Part shown: piece by piece, positions 55,013-64,000 of the stretch
How positions within the stretch are numbered: position 1 is the stretch's first letter
Layout: each line of letters opens with the position of its first letter
Source of the DNA: Caprella mutica
Lineage: Eukaryota > Arthropoda > Malacostraca > Amphipoda > Caprellidae
Assembly: GCA_947561585.1 (NCBI GenBank)
Contig: CANNZV010002308.1
Location: 40,267-104,266, forward strand
Direction of reading: 5' to 3'
Length of the DNA: 64,000 nucleotides
Made by a program: the position numbers and the translations under genes
Notes under the pieces: generated by a model
What the model was told of the DNA's origin: nothing
The model's database searches: none
Seen by the model: only the letters and a program-made list of their open reading frames with translations

Positions 55013-58000
55013 TTTTGCAAGATATAAAAAGATGATGATATATTTTTTGCATGATATAAAAAGATGATGATATATATTTTGCATGATATAAAAAGAGGAT
55101 GATATATATTTTGCATGATAAATAAAGATGATGATATATATTTTGCATGATATAAAAAGATGATGATATATATTTTGCAAGATATAAAAAGATGATGATA
55201 TATATTTTGCATGATATAAAAAGATGATGATATATATTTTGCAAGATATAAGAAGATGATGATATATATTTTGCAAGATATAAAAAGATGATGATATATA
55301 TTTTGCATGATATAAAAAGATGATGATATATATTTTGCATGATATAAAAAGATGATGATATATATTTTGCATGATATAAAAAGATGATGATATATATTTT
55401 GCATGATATAAAAAGATGATGATATATATTTTGCATGATATAAAAAGATGATGATATATATTTTGCATGATATAAAAAGAGGATGATATATATTTTGCAT
55501 GATAAATAAAGATGATGATATATATTTTGCATGATACAAAAAGATGATGATATATATTTTGCATGATATAAAAATATGATGATATATATTTTGCATGATA
55601 TAAAAAGATGATGATATATTTTTTGCATGATATAAAAAGATGATGATATATATTTTGCATGATATAAAAAGATGATGATATATATTTTGCATGATATAAA
55701 AAGAGGATGATATATATTTTGCATGATGAATAAAGATGATGATATATATTTTGCATGATACAAAAAGATGATGATAAGTATTTTGCATGATATAAAAAGA
55801 TGATGATATATATTTTGCATGATATAAAAAGATGATGATATATTTTTTGCATGATATAAAAAGATGATGATATATTTTTTGCATGATATAAAAAGATGAT
55901 GATATATTTTTTGCATGATATAAAAAGATAATGATATATATTTTGCATGATATAAAAAGATGATGATATATATTTTGCATGATATAAAAAGATGATGATA
56001 TATATCTTGCATGATATAAAAAGATGATGATATATTTTTCATGATATAAAAAGATGATGATATATATTTTGCATGATATAAAAAGATGATGATATATTTT
56101 TTGCATGATATAAAAAGATGATGATATATTTTTTGCATGATATAAAAAGATGATGATATATTTTTCATGATATAAAAAGATGATGATAAGTATTTTGCAT
56201 GATATAAAAAGATGATGATATATATCTTGCATGATATAAAAAGATGATGATATATATTTTGCAAGATATAAATAGATGATGATATATATTTTGCATGATA
56301 TATAAAGAGGATGATATATATTTTGCATGATATGAAAAGAGGATGATATATATTTTGCATGATATAAAAAGATGATGATATATATTTTGCATGATATAAA
56401 AAGATGATGATATATATTTTGCATGATATAAAAAGATTATGATATATATTTTGCATGATATAAAAAGATGATGATATATATTTTGCAAGATATAAAAAGA
56501 TGATGATATATTTTGCATGATATAAGAAGATGATGATATATATTTTGCATGATATAAAAAAATGATGATATATATTTTGCATGATATAAAAAGATGATAT
56601 ATTTTTTGCATGATATAAAAAGATGACATATTTTTTGCATGATATAAAAAGATGATGATATATTTTTTGCATGATATAAAAAGATGATGATATTTTTTTT
56701 GCATGATATAAAAAGATGATGATATATTTTTTGCATGATATAAAAAGATAATGATATATATTTTGCATGATATAAAAAGATGATGATATATATTTTGCAT
56801 GATATAAAAAGATGATGATATATATCTTGCATGATATAAAAAGATGATGATATATTTTTCATGATATAAAAAGATGATGATATATATTTTGCATGATATA
56901 AAAAGATGATGATATATTTTTTGCATGATATAAAAAGATGATGATATATTTTTTGCATGATATAAAAAGATGATGATATATTTTTCATGATATAAAAAGA
57001 TGATGATAAGTATTTTGCATGATATAAAAAGATGATGATATATATCTTGCATGATATAAAAAGATGATGATATATATTTTGCAAGATATAAATAGATGAT
57101 GATATATATTTTGCATGATATAAAAAGAGGATGATATATATTTTGCATGATATGAAAAGAGGATGATATATATTTTGCATGATATAAAAAGATGATGATA
57201 TATATTTTGCATGATATAAAAAGATGATGATATATATTTTGCATGATATAAAAAGATTATGATATATATTTTGCATGATATAAAAAGATGATGATATATA
57301 TTTTGCAAGATATAAAAAGATGATGATATATTTTGCATGATATAAAAAGATGATGATATATTTTGCATGATATAAAAAGATGATGATATATATTTTGCAT
57401 GATATAAAAAGATGATGATATATATTTTGACTGATAAATAAAGATGATGATATATATTTTGCATGATATAAAAAGATTATGATATATATTTTGCATGATA
57501 TAAAAAGATGATGATATATATTTTGCAAGATATAAAAAGATGATGATATATTTTGCATGATATAAGAAGATGATGATATATATTTTGCATGATATAAAAA
57601 GATGATGATATATATTTTGCATGATATAAAAAGATGATATATTTTTTGCATGATATAAAAAGATGATAATTTTTTGCATGATATATAAAGATGACATATT
57701 TTTTGCATGATATAAAAAGATGATGATATATTTTTTGCATGATATAAAAAGATTATGATATATATTTTGCATGATATAAAAAGATGATGATATATATTTT
57801 GCATGATATAAAAAGATGATAATTTTTTGCATGATATAAAAAGATGATGATATATATTTTGCATGATAAATAAAGATGATGATATATTTTTTGCATGATA
57901 TAAAAAGATGATGATATATTTTTTGCATGATATAAAAAGATGATGATATATATTTTGCAAGATATAAAAAGATGATGATATATTTTGCATGATATAAAAA

Positions 58001-58461
58001 GATTATGATATATATTTTGCATGATATAAAAAGATGATGATATATATTTTGCATGATATAAAAAGATGATAATTTTTTGCATGATATAAAAAGATGACAT
58101 ATTTTTTGCATGATATAAAAAGATGATGATATATTTTTTGCATGATATAAAAAGATTATGATATATATTTTGCATGATATAAAAAGATGATGATATATAT
58201 CTTGCATGATATAAAAAGATGAGGATATATATTTTGCATGATATAAAAAGATGATGATACATTTTTTGCATGATATAAAAAGATGATGATATATATTTTG
58301 CATGATATAAAAAGATGATATATTTTTTGCATGATATAAAGAGATGATATATATTTTGCAAGATATAAAAAGATGATGATATATATTTTGCATGATATAA
58401 AAAGATGATGATATATATTTTGCATGATATAAAAAGATGATGATATATATCTTGCATGATA
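55013..58461. repeat. AT-rich 32-bp minisatellite, about 108 copies
   Basis: Unit GCATGATATAAAAAGATGAT plus GATATATATTTT, unrelated to the other 32-bp satellite. Length variants (30 bp with ATATTTTGC; units with TATTTTTTGC, TTTTTCATG, GATAATTTTTTGC) recur. Variant order at 55900-56560 repeats at 56720-57380 with an offset of 820 bp. Minus-strand frames of up to 621 codons are open because a stop-free 32-bp unit reads the same 32-residue peptide in every frame; they are not genes. Confidence 0.97.
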
Positions 58462-59837
58462 ACCAGGTGACGAACAAGAGTAACTGTTTGTTTTTCTCCA
58501 AAGAGGATTAGTTTGATGAGTGAAGTTAGCTGAGCAGATGAGTCTGACGGAGTGCTTGGGAGAAGGTAATCCTTGACAAATAACTGTCACTGAACTGAGA
58601 TTCTATGCCTAAAGGAGGTAAGGTATTTGCAATGAGTACAGTTGTCAATATGCTTTTAAATCAAAGATGCCAAGAATATCGTAGAGGAAACGAACCAAAA
58701 TGGTATCGAATGCAGTAGAACGATTCAGTTCTGTTTAATTCTCTCCGTCTATTATATTTTCGGGATCTATGATTTTAAAAGCATATTGTCACTACCTTAG
58801 TAATAAGAAACGAAAATCTACATATCAATAAACAGTGAATCAGTCTTTAAAGCATTTAATTTAATAATTTTGTACAGAAAAGTATTTCGATGATAGAAAT
58901 ATAAATAGATGCGAACATATAAAATACATACACAAGAACATTACTAGTCACGAGAATTTATTTAAACTCTAGGTTAAAGGATAGAGATCTTTTTAAGGAG
59001 TTTTTAAAGGATATAATAATTAACAGTAGCAATATGTTATCTTAGCAGTATAATACTAACAGAAGCTTTTTGAGGTAAATCAGATATAATTTAGGTAATT
59101 TTATCACTCTAACTACTCTAACTAGTCAATATTATGTGATTTAAGGTAAAAAAGAAACCTACACTACTATAAAACTTTAATTGTAGTAATTCGAATGTTA
59201 AAGAGAGCTCGTGAAACTCATTTTCTCGTTTGTGGTTTCAAACCGAAATGAAGTTTTAAGTCAGAAGAGCGGTTCAGATTGTAAAATTCTCACTCTTGAA
59301 ACATTAATTTTGTGATGCTGACTGTCCACTAAATATGTAAATTAAATAGAAAGTATATATTACATTCACCAGTTAGGCATATTCGACACTTATTTTAATG
59401 CATTACATATTAAAAAATCAAATGGAAAATATTATATTTGAATATTATATTATACATGAAATATTATCTTCGAATATAATATTAAACATGAAAATATTAT
59501 CTTCGAATATTATATTTTTGAACAAATGTAAGTTCAAATTAAATTAGGTTATCATTTTAGTTCAGAAGAACTTATCTATAACTAAAATAATAGGCAAAAT
59601 CTTTGAAATTTTAATTAAATTACCCGGCCCAAATTTAGCTCTATGATTGATTATCATCATGCTAATTAAGATAAAATTATGCAGAGTTTTACCATCATTG
59701 CAATATTCATACTTTGGAAGTTTTCTAACAATTCATGAATTAATTAATTTTACCCAGTAATTTATTCAATGGAACAGCAAATAAGGAACTAATAATGCAA
59801 TGAGGCAATGTTCTAATCAGTGATTACTAATAGGGAT
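58462..59837. other. AT-rich non-coding stretch
   Basis: No gene recognised. At 59440-59520 a ~35-bp motif (GAAATATTATCTTCGAATAT) is duplicated. Confidence 0.5.
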
Positions 59838-62800
59838 GAGAGTCACTGTGATGATGTACTATCAGAGAAAAGAGTCACTGTGATGATGTACTATCAGAGA
59901 AAAGAGTCACTGTGATGATGTACTATCAGAGAAAAGAGTCACTGTGATGATGCACTATCAGAGAAAAGAGTCACTGTGATGATGTACTATCAGAGAAAAG
60001 AGTCACTGTGATGATGTACTATCAGAGAAAAGAGTCACTGTGATGATGTACTATCAGAGAAAAGAGTCACTGTGATGATGTACTATCAGAGAAAAGAGTC
60101 ACTGTGATGATGTACTATCAGAGAAAAGAGCCAGTGTGATGATGTACTATCAGAGAAAAGAGTCACTGTGATGATGCACTATCAGAGAAAAGAGTCACTG
60201 TGATGATGTACTATCAGAGAAAAGAGTCACTGTGTTGATGTGCTATCAGAGAAAAGAGTCACTGTGATGATGTACTATCAGAGAACAGAGTCACTGTGAT
60301 GATGTACTATCAGAGAAAAGAGTCACTGTGATGATGTGCTATCAGAGAAAAGAGTCACTGTGATGATGTACTGTCAGAGAAAAGAGCCACTGTGATGATA
60401 TACTATCAGAGAAAAGAGTCACTGTGATGATGTACTATCAGAGAAGAGAGTCACTGTGGTGATGTACTATCAGAGAAGAGAGTCACTATGATGATGTACT
60501 ATCAGAGAAAAGAGTCACTGTGATGATGTACTATCAGAGAAAAGAGTCACTGTGATGATGTACTATCAGAGAAAAGAGTCACTGTGATGATGTACTATCA
60601 GAGAAAAGAGTCACTGTGATGATGTACTATCAGAGAAAAGAGTCACTGTGATGATGTACTATCAGAAAAAAGAGTAACTGTGTTGATGTACTATCAGAGA
60701 AAAGAGTCACTGTGATGATGTACTATCAGAGAAAAGAGTCACTGGGATGATGTACTATCAGAGAAAAGAGCCAGTGTGATGATGTACTATCAGAGAAAAG
60801 AGTCACTGTGATGATGCACTATCAGAGAAAAGAGTCACTGTGATGATGTACTATCAGAGAAAAGAGTCACTGTGTTGATGTGCTATCAGAGAAAAGAGTC
60901 ACTGTGATGATGTACTATCAGAGAACAGAGTCACTGTGATGATGTACTATCAGAGAAAAGAGTCACTGTGATGATGTACTATCAGAGAAAAGAGTCACTG
61001 TGATGATGTACTATCACAGAAAACAGCCACTGTGATGATGTACTATCAGAGAAAAGAGTCACTGTGATGATGTACTATCAGAGAAAAGAGTCACTGTGAT
61101 GATGTACTATCAGAGAAAAGAGTCACTGTGATGATGTACTATCAGAGGAAAGAGCCAGAGTGATGATGTACTATCAGAGAAAAGAGTCACTGTGATGATG
61201 AACTATCAGAGAAAAGAGTCACTGTGATGATGTACTATCAGAGAAAAGAGTCACTGTGTTGATGTACTATCAGAGAAAAGAGTCACTGTGATGATGTACT
61301 ATCAGAGAACAGAGTCACTGTGATGATGTACTATCACAGAAAACAGCCACTGTGATGATGTACTATCAGAGAAAAGAGTCACTGTAATGATGTACTATCA
61401 GAGAAAAGAGTCACTGTGATGATGTACTATTAGAGAAAAGAGTCACTGTGGAGATGTACTATCAAAGAAGAGAGTCACTGTGATGATGTACTATCAAAGA
61501 AAAGAGTCACTGTGATGATGCACTATCAGAGAAAAGAGTCACTGTGATGATGTACTATCAGAGAAAAGAGTCACTGTGATGATGTACTATCAGAGAAAAG
61601 AGTCACTGTGCTGATGTACTATCAGAGAAAAGAGTCACTGTGATAATGTACTATCAGAGAAAAGAGTCACTGTGATGATGTACTATCAGAGAAAAGAGTC
61701 ACTGTGATGATGCACTATCAGAGAAAAGAGTCACTGTGATGATGTACTATCAGAGAAAAGAGTCACTGTGATGATGTACTATCAGAGAAAAGAGTCACTG
61801 TGTTAATGTACTAGCAGAGAAAATAGTCACAGTGATGATGTACTGTCAGAGAAAAGAGTCACTGTGATGATGTACTATCAGAGGAAAGAGTCACTGTGAT
61901 GATGTACTATCAGAGAAAAGAGTCACTGTGATGATATACTATCAGAGAAAAGAGTCACTGTGATGATGTACTATCAGAGAAAAGAGTCACTGTGATGATG
62001 TACTATCAGAGAAAAGAGTCACTGTGATGATGCACTATCAGAGAAAAGAGTCACTGTGATGATGTACTATCAGAGAAAAGAGTCACTGTGATGATGTACT
62101 ATCAGAGAAAAGAGTCACTGTGATGATGCACTATCAGAGAAAAGAGTCATTGTGATAATGTACTATCAGAGAAAAGAGTCACTGTGATGATGCACTATCA
62201 GAGAAAAGAGTCACTGTGATGATGTACTATCAGAGAAAAGAGTCACTGTGTTGATGTACTATCAGAGAAAAGAGTCACTGTGATGATGTACTATCAGAGA
62301 AAAGAGTCACTGTGATGATGCACTATCAGAGAAAAGAGTCACTGTGATGATGTACTATCAGAGAAAAGAGTCACTGTGATGATGTACTATCAGAGAAAAG
62401 AGTCACTGTGATGATGCACTATCAGAGAAAAGAGTCACTGTGATGATGTACTATCAGAGAAAAGAGTCACTGTGATGATGTACTATCAGAGAAAAGAGTC
62501 ACTGTGATGATGTACTATCAGAGAAAAGAGTCACTGTGATGATGTACTATCAGAGAAAAGAGTCACTGTGATGATGTACTATCAGAGAAAAGAGTCACTG
62601 TGATGATGTACTATCAGAAAAAGAGTAACTGTGTTGATGTACTATCAGAGAAAAGAGTCACTGTGATGATGTACTATCAGAGAAAAGAGTCACTGGGATG
62701 ATGTACTATCAGAGAAAAGAGCCAGTGTGATGATGTACTATCAGAGAAAAGAGTCACTGTGATGATGCACTATCAGAGAAAAGAGTCACTGTGATGATGT

Positions 62801-64000
62801 ACTATCAGAGAAAAGAGTCACTGTGTTGATGTGCTATCAGAGAAAAGAGTCACTGTGATGATGTACTATCAGAGAACAGAGTCACTGTGATGATGTACTA
62901 TCAGAGAAAAGAGTCACTGTGATGATGTACTATCAGAGAAAAGAGTCACTGTGATGATGTACTGTCAGAGAAAAGAGCCACTGTGATGATATACTATCAG
63001 AGAAAAGAGCCACTGTGATGATGTACTATCAGAGAACAGAGTCATTGTGATGATGTACTATCACAGAGAACAGCCACTGTGATGATGTACTATCAGAGAA
63101 AAGAGTCCCTGTGATGATGTACTATCAGAGAAAAGAGTCACTGTGATGATGTACTATCAGAGAAAAGAGCCAGTGTGATGATGTACTATCAGAGAAAAGA
63201 GTCACTGTGATGATGCACTATCAGAGAAAAGAGTCACTGTGATGATGTACTATCAGAGAAAAGAGTCACTGTGTTGATGTACTATCAGAGAAAGAAGTCA
63301 CTGTGATGATGTACTATCAGAGAACAGAGTCACTGTGATGATGTACTATCACAGAAAACAGCCACTGTGATGATGTACTATCAGAGAAAAGAGTCACTGT
63401 GATGATGTACTATCAGAGAAAAGAGTCACTGTGATGATGTACTATCAGAGAAAAGAGTCACTGTGATGATGTACTATCAGAGGAAAGAGCCAGAGTGATG
63501 ATGTACTATCAGAGAAAGAGTCACTGTGATGATGAACTATCAGAGAAAAGAGTCACTGTGATGATGTACTATCAGAGAAAAGAGTCACTGTGTTGATGTA
63601 CTATCAGAGAAAAGAGTCACTGTGATGATGTACTATCAGAGAACAGAGTCACTGTGATGATGTACTATCACAGAAAACAGCACTGTGATGATGTACTATC
63701 AGAGAAAAGAGTCACTGTAATGATGTACTATCAGAGAAAAGAGTCACTGTGATGATGTACTATTAGAGAAAAGAGTCACTGTGGAGATGTACTATCAAAG
63801 AAGAGAGTCACTGTGATGATGTACTATCAAAGAAAAAAGTCACTGTGATGATGCACTATCAGAGAAAAGAGTCACTGTGATGATGTACTATCAGAGAAAG
63901 AGTCACTGTGATGATGTACTATCAGAGAAAAGAGTCACTGTGCTGATGTACTATCAGAGAAAAGAGTCACTGTGATAATGTACTATCAGAGAAAAGAGTC
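59838..64000. repeat. 32-bp satellite, inverted array, about 130 copies, open at the window end
   Basis: Units AGAGTCACTGTGATGATGTA plus CTATCAGAGAAA are the exact reverse complement of the unit at 28036-30978. Variants (GATGCAC, GTGTTGATG, GAGCCAGTG, GAGAACAG, CACAGAAAACAGCC, GTGGAGATG, ATCAAAGAAG) occur in repeated order. One run near 60660-60990 recurs near 62612-62940 (offset about 1,951 bp), and one near 61020-61640 recurs near 63355-63990 (offset about 2,333 bp). The array continues past base 64000. Confidence 0.97.

Noticed and set aside
54903..58590. Very long minus-strand open frames (up to 621 codons) in the AT-rich array
   Set aside because: The stop-free 32-bp unit reads the same 32-residue peptide in all three frames, so length is no evidence of coding. 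The peptide is low-complexity and the frames overlap one another.

Overview
The window looks like a repeat-dense intergenic block of an AT-rich invertebrate genome. The basis is eukaryotic transposon debris only: Tc1/mariner, a FLYWCH-domain MULE, two kinds of non-LTR retrotransposon, a Ty3/gypsy pol remnant, MITEs, foldback elements and very large minisatellites. There are no bacterial operons, no rRNA or tRNA genes and no convincing host gene. The remnants resemble elements common in marine invertebrates and arthropods, but I cannot name the species. Almost every long open frame is either a reading of a tandem repeat or a broken transposase or reverse transcriptase.

Layout. 0-1.4 kb: right part of a transposon (family A) whose ends are 16-bp tandem repeats. 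1.4-6 kb: AT-rich DNA with a cluster of TGACTCA sites, a 40-bp minisatellite, a Tc1 relic and a ~365-bp repeat (family M, six copies in the window). 6-8.7 kb: 15/17-bp minisatellites and a foldback element. 11.8-15 kb: a MULE transposase pseudogene between two M copies, then a MITE. 16.7-22.2 kb: three LINE remnants, one split by element H. 22.15-24.55 kb: element C1, holding an M copy that itself holds a TTAA-flanked element. 25.3-28 kb: gypsy protease-RT-RNase H remnant with an in-frame 18-bp expansion in RT, cut by a 2.9-kb array of 32-bp units (28-31 kb). 31-35 kb: two 16-bp arrays (E, D). 37.2-38.4 kb: second C element. 39.4-44.4 kb: mariner relics, element B, foldback MITE. 45.4-52.2 kb: arrays of 29, 52, 24, 20 and 25 bp, plus MITEs. 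54-58.5 kb: foldback element and an AT-rich 32-bp array. 59.8-64 kb: the 28-31 kb satellite again, inverted, running off the window.

Main result. Several apparently unrelated 15-17-bp minisatellites share a skeleton, roughly GG-NN-AATTC-NYC-N(3-4). At least four sets form inverted pairs at the two ends of ~0.8-1.2 kb AT-rich segments (A, B, C twice, H). Six termini share a CYAGGA-type outer motif. B is flanked by an exact 8-bp duplication, the two C copies by imperfect ones. This reads as a superfamily of DNA transposons whose terminal inverted repeats are themselves fast-evolving tandem arrays, which can expand into large minisatellites. No gene inside them encodes a transposase; the MULE pseudogene at 12.4-13.55 kb is one possible relative of the driver, which is inference only.
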